A stretch of DNA of 64,000 nt. Source: Datnioides undecimradiatus. Taxonomy: Eukaryota; Chordata; Actinopteri; Lobotiformes; Datnioididae. Shown piece by piece: positions 49,201 to 61,900 of this stretch (the stretch's first letter is position 1; every line of letters begins with the position of its first letter). The stretch is from the NCBI GenBank assembly GCA_008933995.1, contig WARS01000015.1, positions 12,550,957-12,614,956 of the forward strand. The letters are read 5' to 3'. The notes under the pieces were generated by a model. It was given only the letters and a program-made list of their open reading frames with translations, did no database searches and was not told the DNA's origin. The position numbers were made by a program, and so were the translations under genes.

Positions 49201-50880
49201 GAATCATGAATGAATCATAAAACACTTGTATCCTTGCCTATAATTTCTTCATCAGAAGGCAGAAGGTTTTTATTTCCTTGGACTTTTCTTATTGAGCCAA
49301 CCATGGCTCATTCAAGTAAACTTTATAGCCACTCAATTCTCACACAGCCATGATTATGATTATTAGTTCTCTAAAATCACCATTGGCCTGAAATGAAAGT
49401 CTTTCCGCTGAAGTCTGTCTCTTAAAAAAGGAATTTTAATTTGTGTTAGGTTTATCAGTGACACTAGGTGATGGGCTGGCACAGCGATCTTTAATCAATC
49501 CTAGTCCAACAGTCAACAGGTCCCAGGAGTATTTCTTTTAAACTGTTACTGAACCACATCTGAACATATGATTGTTAGAAAGCTGTGCAACTTGAGTAAT
49601 TGCAGACTACTGTGTGGAAAGCAAGGATGTCCTGATTGGTGAATCAGATTGCGCAACTGTTGCCTGTTGTCCTTGCATCTCAGTCTTGCATCTCTTCTGG
49701 GAGTAGCTGAGATGACCATTGGAGGAAGGTAGAAGCCACTTTAGCCAAATGGAAAAGCACGGTCAGTGCCTAAAGCCTGTAAACCACCAGAAATCAACAA
49801 TATTTCCTTTACTTGGTGAAGCAGAGAATAAATATATACATTATATAAAATATCTGCCATGCACGTCCAAACACTGGTATTGCTTCTAACCTTACAGTTT
49901 ACACAGGGTACTACACAATACATACAATACAGATTCTTAAAAATCTCTTTGGTAAAGTAACAGCACACTCTTCTATATAGTAGTTAATGCTTCCTTTTCA
50001 TTCTTAAGTAAAAACCAGATAGAAGGTTCTCATTACAGAAACAATATACCCACCCAGACTTGTCTCCACATGAAAGCAAACTGAACCATCAGTTGTTGGT
50101 GGTCAGAGGGCAAATGGATGTTTACTTATGGTAAAATTAAGAGTCCACCAATGCCGGGAGGTAGTTTCAGTTTTTTTCTTTTATGTCCACTTATTTGCAT
50201 CCCCCTTCTGAAGTGAAATTACACTGATTGTATCCAACAGGGAGATTCATGAGCCAAAACACATCTCCAGCTGACACAGTTTGTGCCATTCTCATAAGTG
50301 TGATGGCTCCGTGCCTCCACAGGCTCCAGTTTATGACCAAGGTGAAATGTGCCACATCACAGCACATGGCCTGCAATCCAGCTGAATCCAGCAGAGTCCT
50401 TATTTCACAGAGCTGCAACAGAGCTTTGGGGATTATTAAAGAGTTACTGAAAGGTCATTTAAACACTGAAGACAGAGGCAAAAGGCTAATTGAGAAAAAC
50501 AAAAGCTGGTTGACAAAGATTAGCATTGTTTCCTCTACCGAGGTGGTTCTGATTTTGGTCTCACACTAAGAGACAATTATGTTTGCTCTTGATTCTGTGG
50601 CCCAACACGTATCTGTCCACATAGCCTGTGGTAATTTCCATTAACACAGACTTTCCAAAAATGAAAAGTTTCACACCACGTTATTTGACATGGCCTTAAA
50701 ATCCTGCATCCCCAGATTCACACAAACATATTAAGCACTTTTGTTGAGCAGGGGTCTTTGTTGTGTTACAAAAACCTCGTCAGGTGTGACATAAGAAAAT
50801 AGGACCAAAATTTAAAATGTTCAGTTTCTTACCATATATTAGTACAAGTGGATCCATCATTACTTAATTTATGAGTCATA
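43270..50880. other. Intergenic, no gene recognised
   Basis: Mostly AT-rich, with a GT array at 46041-46062. Patches of higher complexity occur at about 44890-45310, 47220-47400 and 47820-47960. No open frame in either strand resembles a known protein. Confidence 0.65.
46041..46062. repeat. (GT)n microsatellite
   Basis: About 11 GT units. Confidence 0.9.
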
Positions 50881-51115
50881 AGGCAAAACATATAAAGCCA
50901 TGTTAGCAGCTTTGTGATGCTAAGGTTAGCCAAAGCACTGCTGTGAGTGGAAAATTTAACTTCAGCGTCCTAAGATGTTGACAATTACAATGTTAACATG
51001 CAAACGTATAGCCTGTTCTCCACTATAGTTTTACATGTGCGTTTCACATTTGCTAATTAACAATGAAAGACCCTGAGGCTGATGTGAATATCAAGTATTA
51101 TTTTGACCTATGACT
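50880..51115 (+). repeat. Diverged teleost interspersed repeat
   Basis: The stretch includes AGCCATGTTAGCAGC, AATGTTAACATGCAAACG, TTTGCTAATTAACAATG and CCTGAGGCTGATGTGAATAT. This order matches, with drift, a common fish repeat I know by pattern (GCTAACATTTGCTAATTAGC... GAGGCTGATGGGAATG). Boundaries are approximate and its class is unassigned. Confidence 0.6.
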
Positions 51116-52039
51116 TTGACCGAAGTGTGGCGCACAAAGAGACATGGGGTTACCATCCATTTTCATCGAACATATTCTGAGGTCAGAATGCACTTCAGAT
51201 TATGACAAAAAACCAACAAAACTAATAAGATTTCCCAATCAACCTCAGCTTTACTTTGTCTTTATTTTGGGGCATCTGCTGTGCCTCTCCCTACTCCCTG
51301 TGTCTTCCCCTTTCCTGATGTTTCCTGTGAGTCCCTCGTCTGTCTTACTCTGTCTTAATCTATTTGTGTGTGTTTGCTGGGCTTGGCTTCCTGTACTCGT
51401 CCCTCTGGTCACTTAAAGACCTGCAGTCAATTATCCCATCAATTTAAGAAGACTCACTAGCTTTTAAACACAGACTCATACGGACTATGTGGTCAGTCGC
51501 TTATGCAATATGAAGATGCTATGGTCAAGTTTTTCTGTGTATTTGCTTCCAGTTTGTTTGAGCTTGCTTTGTTACCAGAATGCAACTAATGCCCCGCTCT
51601 GCCTCCGCCGCAGGGTGACCACACCAGTAACCCTGACCCTGTCTAGCCCTATACTCATTGATGGTTTACCTTACCTGTCTCTGTTTTACTGTGATAGTCT
51701 GTTGTGCATGCCTGCCTGCTCTGCTAAACCTTGTTGTGCTAATCAGCGTATGTATATGCTCACGGGCAAAACTTCAGTAAACCTGCTGAATATTACCTGA
51801 TTTTAGTCACATTTAAAGAAATAGGATATATCGAGAGCCAACTTTGCAGTCTGTGATACACTGTTAGTATTGTTCACCTCACCACAAGTCATGAATTCAG
51901 TACCAATGCGCAGCTAAAGGCTTTCTGTTTTATGAGCCTGCATATGTGTGCTCTCAGTCAGGTGACAGTAGGTCAGCTGGGGACTCTGTTGCCTGTATAC
52001 CTGAATGTTACAGAGATGTGTTGTCTTTTCTATGTATTT

Positions 52040-52160
52040 AAGCCTTTGTGATCGCCTTGTGACCTGTGTATGGTGAATTGCGCCTCTCTCTCAATGTGAG
52101 CAGACCCTGCACTGGATAAGCCAGTGTAAATAATGGCAAGATGGATGAATGGATGACATC
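52040..52160 (+). repeat. Degenerate fish repeat tail (GGATAAGC... ATGGATGA)
   Basis: The order GATCGCCTTGTGACCTGTG, CGCCTCTCTCTCAATGTGAG, GACCCTGCACTGGATAAGC, GATGGATGAATGGATGA follows the very common teleost element tail that ends in ATGGATGG repeats. The copy is diverged. The neighbouring 51250-51790 looks repeat-like too, but I cannot place it. Confidence 0.75.
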
Positions 52161-53589
52161 GGGCATCTAGAAAGTAACCTTTTAACAGTAAAGGTTTAAC
52201 AGGTGATTAACATATCAAAGAACATGTATTTTAATGGTCCAACTTGCAGAATGTCCTGTTTTAGATTTGAGATGCGGAGTGAGTGTGTTTGCTATCCTTC
52301 AAATTACTGCCATGAGCTATAATAGAAAAGCATCAAATGAGTTTGGCTGGCCTTCCCTGGTCAGTACCAAGAGAATAATAAATTAGCTTTCTAAATTTAA
52401 TGTCAAGGCAACATAAACTGCATTAATAGTAGCAGTAATGATGTCTTGGGGCAGAATATGAGTCAGAATGTTTGCTCTTTAAAAAAAACACATCAATCTT
52501 GTCTTACAGAACAAAGACAAACTACGAGGTAACATATGAAAAAGTTGACTTCATAGAAGTTCACCACATGAGGTGCGGTTCAGGTGTTTTTTGCAGCTTT
52601 TCACCAAATTCACCATTTAGAGTATAAAAACTAAAGAGGGTACACTGTCCACACAAACATCATGAAATTATCACTTTTATTGACAATATTTCTTCTCTTC
52701 TGGACAGTAGAACAAACCCAAATGTTGCACAAAAAACACAAATTTTATAACAAGGCCTGCAAATTGTAATTCATTGACATTCATTTGAACAGCAGAAACT
52801 AAATAATTTCTGGAAGGGTAGAAAACTTTTATAAACTTTACTGTACAAATTATACAAATGAAGATCCGTTATAAGCTTGAATGAAAGATATGCTCTTTTG
52901 AGTAAGGACAGCATTATGTGCTGTTTACGTTATTATGAGGGCGAGGATGCTGATGGTCATGAAGAAGTGAGTTTAAAGACGAGAAGGTCAAGAATTTGTC
53001 AAAATCAAAGTCAGGAACCTGAAGAGGGAAAAAGCATCATGGTGTGGTATTATGACTGTGTTGCAGCAAAGCATTTAGGGTAGAAAATGACAACAAAGGA
53101 GGAAAAAAACTGACGTGGTTTACAAAGGGATGAGCCCCGGACAAAAATACTTCTCCTATACAGCACACAGTATTTATTCAAAGGATGAAAGCAGATTCAG
53201 AGCACATTTGAATCAGCAATATGACCATGAATCAAAATATAGACCAGTTGTGAGCGGTTGTCTTCAGAAAGGAGGATATACTGTATATTTAGGCTAATCT
53301 GTTCATATTGTGTCAACTCTTCCCTTTTGGGAAAGCTGCTTGTATTTGACATCATCCTGTACATTCTCAAGTTTTCTCGACTGTGATTTGATGACAGCAT
53401 GAGAGTCACCTTTTTTTAAACCTTTCCAAAACAAAACTTGGAAAAGAAAATGACGGAACTACCGTGAGAAGCCCTTTCAGTGCCCTTTCAGTTTGTATAA
53501 CAGTCAAATTGCAAACAATTTCATTGTATTTTCAGCGCCAATTGGCACAACAGACTTTATTGTCCATTTTACTGAATCTCTAGCTTTAA

Positions 53590-53880
53590 AGAAAAAGATG
53601 TAGGCTATGATTATTTCCTCTCTTGTTGAGAGTTAGATGAGAAGATCTGTACAACTCTCATGTCATAGCAGTAAACCTCCATGACATATAAATACGCGGC
53701 TAATTGGCTTAGCTTAGCAATAAAGCTGGAAACTGGGAAAAAGCTGGTGCAGCTCTGTCAAAAGGTTACAACATCCAGCAACCAGCACCTCTAAACTTTA
53801 TTAATTAACAAGTTAGATTTAATTTGCTCAGTTTGTACAAAATTGCCTTAGAGTACGCTGGTCAGAAGTTTGTTTTACCT
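53590..53880 (+). repeat. Teleost interspersed repeat (TAAGCTAAGC family), longest copy
   Basis: In order: TTGAGAGTTAGATGAGAAGA, CTCATGTCAT, TTGGCTTAGCTTAGCAATAA, AGCTGGAAACTGGG, CTCTGTCAAAAGGT, CCAGCACCTCTAAAC and TTAATTAACAAGTTAGAT. This matches the family order closely over nearly 300 bp. It is the reverse orientation of the fragments at 2440 and 58820. Confidence 0.85.
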
Positions 53881-56700
53881 TAAGATGGAGCAATATTTGG
53901 CAATGCTAATGTTTTGTAAGACATTTCCTGACTTTACTCTACCCTACCCCACTACAGAGACAAGAAAGGGGTTTTGCACTTCTCATCTAACTCACAGCAA
54001 AAAAGCATAAATACATTTTTGTCCAATCTCAAACTATTGCTTCAAAGCAAACACAAATTAATTATCTGTTAAGTTTACCTTTAGACACATTTTGTTGTTT
54101 TCATAATGAATCAGTTTTAAGTTAGTTACACGGGACAAGGTACAGTTTTCTATAAAATCACAGGCACAGGGATAATTTATATAAGTTCATATGTATCCAT
54201 ACGATTCCTGCAGCCTGTCGTGTTTTTCAGTGCCACTGTCAACAATGAACCGTGAACAATTGTAAGTAGGAAAATAAACATCTTGGCATCCATTCATCTT
54301 CATAGACTCAGCTGCATTTGTCATGGAGAGCTGGTTTCCCACGGATGACTGTGTGGCACTTGTGTCAATATATTGTTGAGCTAGAGGGAATTAGGTGAGC
54401 AGGGGAGCTGAGAACAGCTCATTTTGCAGTCTAGAGCTGCCTTTCTTCTTCTGTGAATTGTGTTTTTTTCCCCTATCTTTTCTTCTTTTTTTTTGATGTC
54501 CTGCCACAGTGTTTGATCTCAACAGGGCCCTATTAGCCAAGTGCATGTAGGAAGGTTAAGAGGAATTGCAGAGAATCAGGTCTAACGGGGTTTGTCCTCT
54601 GCCCACACTGTGTACACTCATACAGGATGCAGAGCCACATTGTCTAGAAAATACAGTTTTTAACCAGCAGTTAGGAAAGCACATTCAAACAAGTTGAATT
54701 TACATTACATGTGTCATGATCCAAATTATTAAGCAGTGTGGACAAATGACAAGTTTGTTTTCCTTTTTCATAAATATGGTGGACACTTTAACATGCACAT
54801 CAAACATGTGAATAGGACAGCCATGTGAGCCGAGCAAAGTTCAAAAGCAAATGATGTGTAGAAATCCAAAACCCATGAAAAGACTAAAACAATAAATCCA
54901 TCCTGATGCAAGCATTGATGTTTTAAGACATCTGCTACTAAAACTGAAAATACATATTCATAACCTGTTTGTAAAGATTTCATCTCTTCCATAGCAATAT
55001 TATGAAGTTTTGAGTGACAGATGAACACACTGTTTCTTTAAGCCTTTTTGCAGGATTTGTTGACAGAAAGATACATCTAGAAAATCACCAGCCTTATCCT
55101 CTAACGTCAGCAACAAACGCAAAGCATAATAGTCGTAATTTTTCTAAATGGTCAGGCTGCAGTTTTAAACTACAGCAGGAGTCTGTAGAGCTGCAGGCTG
55201 ACCAAACAAAAACATCTGTGTTTGTACCCATGCTCTGCCTGGAGCTTTTAAACATAGAAAAAAATCCAACTGCTTCCATGTATAGTGATTGAGTATTGTT
55301 CGCTTTGAATGAGACACTTAGAAATTGTTACAGAAAATCATAGTTGTAATTAATTTCAAATTGAGCAGGGCAGGACTGCGGGAAAATTAAGAAGAAGAAA
55401 AGCCTTCCACAATCCTGCCAGAATGAAAAAAATAATTCCATCACTCTTGAAAATGGCAATATTAACTGGAGAGAGCTGTCCTAACATGAAAGCACGTCAA
55501 CCTCTCAATCAGACACTTGCTTTGCTCACATTATTGCTAATAGTCACATTATTGTGTGCACGTAAAAGTGGTTGTTCAAACAACGACAATGACAAACTGC
55601 AAATTCGCTGATTCACCCTGTCAAAGCATCGACATGTTTAAGTGGACAGGGTACAGCAAAGACGTACTGTGCCTTATGCACTGTGGCTTTTAATTTAGTG
55701 CTACAGATCAAACCTGAGTGATTTGCAGGCTGCCTCTGTAGACTGTTGTCATATTTGCTGGAGTGAAGCTTCAAGTGCTCTTGCCAGAGACTGTACAGGG
55801 AGTTTTGATATTAAATGCTCCATCTTGATTAGCATATCAGAATGAACCTTACTGGACAATGTGTTCTCTAAAAACAAAAATCAAAAACTGCGTCAAATTA
55901 ATGAAAAATTTGTTTTGAAAAACAAAGAGACACAGCCACTAGAAAAATGTTAAATGCATACTAAAAACTGTCAACAATGAGTACTCAAGTCTATTAAATA
56001 TGCACTTTAGTAAAATATTTACCTTTTTTAAAATATTGAACTGTAAGTTTTCTTCATTTTTAATTGCATAGCCTTGAGGTCATTAGACACCTACATGTGT
56101 GGGGGAAGAGTTTAAATACTCTATTAGCGCACTGTGTCTCACAAACACACATAAATATTTTGTCCAATTATCTGTTTTTTAGTGTCTGCGTAGTTGGCTC
56201 ACACAGGACTCACACTGAGTGACAAAAAAATTGAGAGAAAGAAAATTTGCATTCATTCCACTAGATGTGAATATCAATAGAGGTATTTTAACATTCGTCT
56301 GTTGGGTACAGGCTTTTAGGAATTCATTTCATTCTTCTTAACTTGTTGGGAAAAGATTAATTTGTCAGTCCAGAGAAATGAGGGTGCCGATGTCTAAGTT
56401 AGTAGACCATGTAATGGAATCAATTAAACTGAGATATTCTCATAGGAAGTTTTGATTCCCTCCACCAGAGTTTGATACTCCTCTGTCTTTTTCTCACAAG
56501 CAAAGAATTGCTCAAGCTTACCCAGCAAAAGTTGAGAAGCGTGGTTCAGAGTTTAAAGTAGATGGTAGATAAACAGCTTTTTTTTTCTCTTGGAAAGAAA
56601 AAATATAACAATAACTGGCATATCCTTTATAACACAAAGGGCAGGTGATAGTTTTTCTTGTGATTTACCATCATCATGGTAAATCTGGATGTCAAAGCTT
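53881..56700. other. Intergenic, no gene recognised
   Basis: AT-rich sequence with no recognisable exon or complete element. Confidence 0.65.
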
Positions 56701-56704
56701 TCTT

Positions 56705-56775
56705 AATTACCACTGCTGCTGAGGTGCCCTCGAGCAAGGCACTAAACCTCTAGAATGATGCAGATGCAGCTGCTA
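56705..56775 (+). repeat. Teleost repeat fragment (GAGGTGCCC... GAGCAAGGCACTAAACC)
   Basis: GCTGAGGTGCCCTCGAGCAA followed by GGCACTAAACCTC is a near-exact piece of a motif common to many fish interspersed repeats. Only about 70 bp are recognisable. Confidence 0.65.
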
Positions 56776-57940
56776 AGAGGCCATCCGTAGAAGTCTGTTG
56801 GTGTGCTGGACAGCTTGCAGATCTGGCTGTTTGTGTATCACATGTAGCATTCACACAACTGCACAATGTTCAAAGTGTTGTGTCATGTCAAACCCGCCTT
56901 TTAGAAATTCTGCTCATATACTTCGCTGACTTACCTGGCCACATTTTTGTCTCTTTGGCTAAGGTTGAGCAAAGATTGTGTTTTTGGTTTTGCATTTTAA
57001 ATCACCATTAATCTTCCCTTCTTTCCTTAACCTTCAAAAATAATGACATGACTAGAGACTGAGCTGTAACGGTGACTATACTGTTATTAACACCAATGAA
57101 TTTGGTACCAGTGAAAATTTCATAGATACACTTATATGAACATTTTGCAACTGTGCAGATACGTTCATGGAAAAAAAAAATTCTCACTGTCGGGTAGCAT
57201 TAGGGTGTTTCCACAAATTAATTTGCTGTTGAAAATTAGAAGTGTATTCATCGCAATTTCTGGGAGATAGGGTTCTATGTTGTGGTGTCAAACTGTATTT
57301 GGTTACAGGCATAGTAAGAAAAAATACTGGAAAAAAATAAATGCAGTGGTTCACTGACAAATAATGTATAAGTAATAAGTTGCATTAGTTGGTAAAGTTG
57401 GTATCACAGAAATAAACATTTAGAAGAGTCCACACTTTGCTGTCCAATTCAAACTGTAAATGATCACGTTTGGTGACTCTTCTGGATAAACTGAAAGAAT
57501 AAATGTTGTTGTCAGGGTTGAAAGAAAGTTTCCTACTCCTTAAGCAAATAAACCCCCTAAAAATAATGTCATTTAAAATGACAGAAACACGAGTGCTTTG
57601 CTTGAGCCATTGTGGAGATACAAGGTCTTCAAGGGATGGCGACCAAAAATACAGACTAACTTCAAATTGCGTCAAAATGTCTCCTTTGCATAATTTCACA
57701 CTCCAGATGTTGCAGTTAACAGTTTTGCAGTTGTTGTGAGCTCCCTAAAAAAGCTGAGAATGACATGTTGCACAATCATGGTATTACAAAACATATTTGC
57801 AGCTTAAGATGAGTTGCAGCATGGCATGAATGGTGTTGAATGCATGTTGAAATTCCTCAACAGAAAGACAAAGGTGTTGTTTTGGGGGAAGGGCTTCAGG
57901 CATAGAGCGGAGAAAGGCCTCTCTGTTTTAAAGTCTGCGG
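56776..57940. other. Intergenic, no gene recognised
   Basis: AT-rich with no recognisable gene or complete repeat. Confidence 0.65.
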
Positions 57941-57949
57941 CGTGTTTGT

Positions 57950-58215
57950 CACCCACTCTGGCGAAGTGGGCCAATACTGACCGCTAAAGGGTCCAATCAG
58001 GCATTGGGAGAAACATGTATGTGTCATAGCTGGAGCAGGAGGAGCGGGAGCAGAAAAGGCAGGGGTTGTGGAAGCAGGGTGGGGCAAGAGAGGGTGGGTG
58101 GGAGAGCAGGCGGGCAGGCGGGCGGTGGAGCAGATGTGAGCAGAGCTGAGGACGAGCTTCACGCAAAGACACAGTCCCATCGATGCCTCCGTTACAGCCT
58201 GGAGCAGGAAGGGGG
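57950..58215. promoter_or_regulatory. GC-rich CCAAT/GC-box cluster, candidate promoter or enhancer
   Basis: Two CCAAT motifs on the plus strand (near 57971 and 57992) and one on the minus strand (near 58002) lie within about 35 bp. About 100 bp further on are GC-box-like GGCGGGC repeats (near 58108-58124). The block is strikingly GC-rich against its AT-rich flanks. Long open frames here on both strands are low-complexity Pro/Ala or Gly/Arg and likely follow from the base composition. Confidence 0.35.
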
Positions 58216-58519
58216 AGGGAAGGAAAACAGAAACAACATTAAATTGCAAGCCGTCTTAACACACAGCCCTGCAGGACACCACACTGTTAACAGGCTATAC
58301 GTTCAAGACAGACAACCAACAACAACACGTGACATCAAATCCAAATCACATCCCCAGTGGAGAGAAAAACTAGAGTCTGTAAACAAAGGCATTAATATGT
58401 TCTGCGCTGCCATTGGAAAGTGCCATCATAGAAAATAATTCAGCCCTTCAGTTTAGTATCACTTTTGGTTATTTCACATGAGGAATTTGGGTTTTGTTTT
58501 TGTCTGTGCTCTCTTCACT

Positions 58520-58538
58520 GGTTCAGGTTCAGGTTCAG
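58520..58538. repeat. (GGTTCA)3 tandem hexamer
   Basis: Three exact GGTTCA units; a very short array. Confidence 0.8.
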
Positions 58539-58819
58539 TTAATAAAACATGATGCCACTGTGTACCAGTCACAATTTAGGAACATTTAACACAAAATGTG
58601 ATGACAGTTTGCCTGATGTTTGCTTATATCGCCAGCACTGTCGATCAGATTCGCCAGGCTTCCCAACTTCCCAGAGTCTCCATTGGCTGTATGGCAACTT
58701 CATTGTGACAGGAAGTAATTTTGAAATAGTTGTAAAACTACAACTTGACATTTTTACATTTTGATTTTCTGACCTAACTTGTAAATTTGTAAGTTTTTTT
58801 ATTTGTTGCTTTTCTACAG

Positions 58820-58990
58820 AACTGCTGCCCCCATTTTTCAAGTCTTTATGCTAAGCTAAGCTAACTCTGTCCTGGCTGTATTTTTACTGGATAGGTTTGA
58901 CAGTGTAGCCAGCTCTCAGCAAACAAGCGTCTTATTCAAAATATTCTGACATTTTGATATATAACCAGAAGCATTTTCTACTATATGAAC
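58820..58990 (-). repeat. Teleost interspersed repeat fragment (TAAGCTAAGC family)
   Basis: It contains CAAGTCTTTATGCTAAGCTA followed by AGCTAACT, identical over at least 20 bp to the copy at about 2467. The flanks (GCCAGCTCTCAGCAAACAAG, then CATTTTGATATATAA) are a diverged version of the same arm. Confidence 0.75.
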
Positions 58991-58999
58991 ACTGATACA

Positions 59000-61900
59000 T
59001 ATGATTGATGGGTTTTTTTGTTTTGTTTTTTTGTTTTTTTACACGTTAACTTTAAGTTAAGGTTTAAGGGGACTTTGAGTTAAGGTTTCTAAAAAGAAAC
59101 TGTATTTTCCTGCTGCCCGAACATGGCAATATGAGAACATAGTGGCCTGCAGCACTAACTAATGAGGTTTACACATCACCAGAAATCTCAATTGCACTCA
59201 ATTGCACACATTGAACTTCTTTGCAAATAAGGAAAAGGCAAAACACAGCACTCTTTTCTAAAAAGTCCAGATCTGGACTAGCTCTATGTTTACAGTATTC
59301 TAACCTTAATCCTAACATCGTCGCACACTGTGAAGACCAGAATGTGAAACTTTGCATCCAGGAAAAAACACAATGGATCTTAGCAAGTCTGAGTGGCACT
59401 GTCGTTGCACATTATCTGCCAGATGGGCCAGCATAGGGCCTGCTGGAGGGGAAGACAGGGTCACATCCTCCCTCCTCTTGCATTATGTAAGATTTATTTT
59501 TGGGATGTACAGTTCAAAGCAGTGTGGGTTTGCCAAGTGGTTGTCAGACAGTCAACCACTCTCAGGCTCTTGAGCATGATGTGAAATCACCACGGTTTGA
59601 CCGCCAAAAACTTCTTCCTCAAACATGTCAGACGGGCTGCCTCGCTGGTTGGCGTTATTCAGTTAGTAAAGACATTTCCACCTGATTTAATAACGAGAGC
59701 ATTTCTGGCATTAGTGTGACATTTATTTGCTCACTGAATCAGGCCTACAGCTGCGTGGGATGTATTTCTACATACGTACAGGTGTCGCCAGCATGTTTGT
59801 TAGTCTGAAGGCTTAATAAGTGTCTCCTTTATGGCACGGCTTTTGGCTCAGTAAAGCTAAACCTTGAGGACATCCCCCTTATGTGATACTCTCTCTCTCT
59901 TTCTCTGTCTGTCATCCAAACCCATGGTCTAATGAAATACATCTCCAGCATAATAAGCCACGTGGGTGTCTTTAAATGAATAAAGAGAACCCCACAGTCC
60001 TTTGAGGCTATATGGCAGAGCTAATCTGCTGCTCTAAATTGGCTATTTTCAAAGACATATGCAGTGTGTGTTTTTGTAGATGTGCATCATTTTTGTGAAG
60101 GTGAACACTGACTTGATCTAATTAATCTCATTAATCTCACCAAGGTCTTAAAGGAAGGACAAACTGTACTGTGATAGTGAAGTCCTCCATGTGTGAGAGT
60201 TATTCACTGATATGGTGATGTGATTGGATATTTATAAGGTGTCTTTTTAACAATTTGCCTTGCCTAGCTCTACATCATTTTGTGATTTCCTGTGATTTCC
60301 CAGATTACCTTATTAAAAACCTCCAGAAGAGCTTGTTTGTATTCAGCTGCAAGCTGTTACAGTACATGTAGGTGGAGCAGCAACCACAGTGATAGCAAGA
60401 GAGAGAAAACATACGTAACAACATACATAAGTCCACTTTTGGATATACTAATGCTGCGTTCAGACTTTTTCATAGCTGCCCAATTGGCGTTGGGAGCAAA
60501 TGAGCACTTGGAGCCACATTTGATCATTTTATCTCGTGTTGTGTATCAAAGAAGACAACAACTGATGCCGCATCTTGGACGCCATACAAAGTCCGGCAGA
60601 TTTTTTTTTTTTTTCCTTGCACAACAAAGTCCACAATGATCTATAGCTGACCAATGGGAGCCCAGAGAGCTCCTCACAACAACTGTGATCATTATGAAGC
60701 AAAAAAAGAATAATGTTGTTGCTGTAAGGTAGAAGGGTCACTGTCATTTTTTATCTAATTTCAGACATCTGAAATCTTATGCTCTACTCATGCAACATAA
60801 TAAAAGTCATGCTGTTTAATCTGTCCTGCCTTGTTGTCAAGCCAAAAATTCCAAGAAGTCCACTCTCTATCTTACACAGTGACCATCACAAAAGGAAAAA
60901 AATATAGTGCGATCTTAATCTTAATCTCACTAGGATTTGGTTTTGGCAGAGCCCCCAGTCATCAAACACAAAAATAGCCCATGGCAAGGTACGTTTACCG
61001 ATACCTGTACCTATACATTCACTTAGCAGCCAACGCTGTGGTGACAAGAGCTAAAAACAGGATGATCCCACATTAGATTTCCCTTCAACAAGAGTTTCTT
61101 AGGTTATTTGGTTCCAGGATTTCCTGTTTAGCTGTGTTCATCATATGCAAAGCAAATTTCAGGGCAAAAATTAATGCAGATTTGCTCATCTGAGGGGAAG
61201 GCCCATCTGTTTGCAAAACTATTTCACTTATTCTGTATAGAAATGAGAAGTAAAAGGTGACAGACTAGAGGAATCACTTGAAGACTGAGCTGTCATATGT
61301 GAACAACCTGCCTTTACAACCTGCTTCCTACAGCTGGTTGTAGAGTCAGTCCATTGGCCATTTAGAGTAAATAAACACCCACTGCAAGACAAAATGTCAG
61401 TATTTAACAGCTTCCTTTTGCATTTGGTGTCATCTCACTTCAAAGTTCATTAGCTGAGCAATTGGGCAAAACAACCATTGCACCAAAATGAAGTGACTTT
61501 TATTTTAGTGTTTGAACATGGTAACCAGTTCTCATAAAACTTCATTCTTTTCCTGCAAAGACTGTTGAATGTACAAATCGCTACGATTTGCCATCATGTT
61601 TTAGAAAGCTGTTACGCAAATAATACACAGCCATGCTATAAGGTTCTCAAACATGTTTCTATTAGTCTTCTGAAAAATAAGAAGTTGCTGTTTTGAGCAG
61701 CGATCAGAAGTTTTATTACCTGCAACCTCAATGCAGTTACAGTCCCCTCAGCAAAGACAGCATAACAATTTAAAAATGAATTAAAGGAAAGATGCTGATG
61801 ATAAACAAAATATCATGAAGAAATTAAGAAGGCATCAACTTAAAGGTCATGAGGAAACATCAGGACAAACATTAAAAAAATATATTCTAAATGTTACATA

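Noticed and set aside
57896..58249. 117-codon minus-strand ORF and the overlapping 144-codon plus-strand ORF
   Set aside because: Both are low-complexity readings of the same GC-rich block (Pro/Ala/Ser or Gly/Arg rich) with no domain pattern. They look like a product of base composition, not genes.
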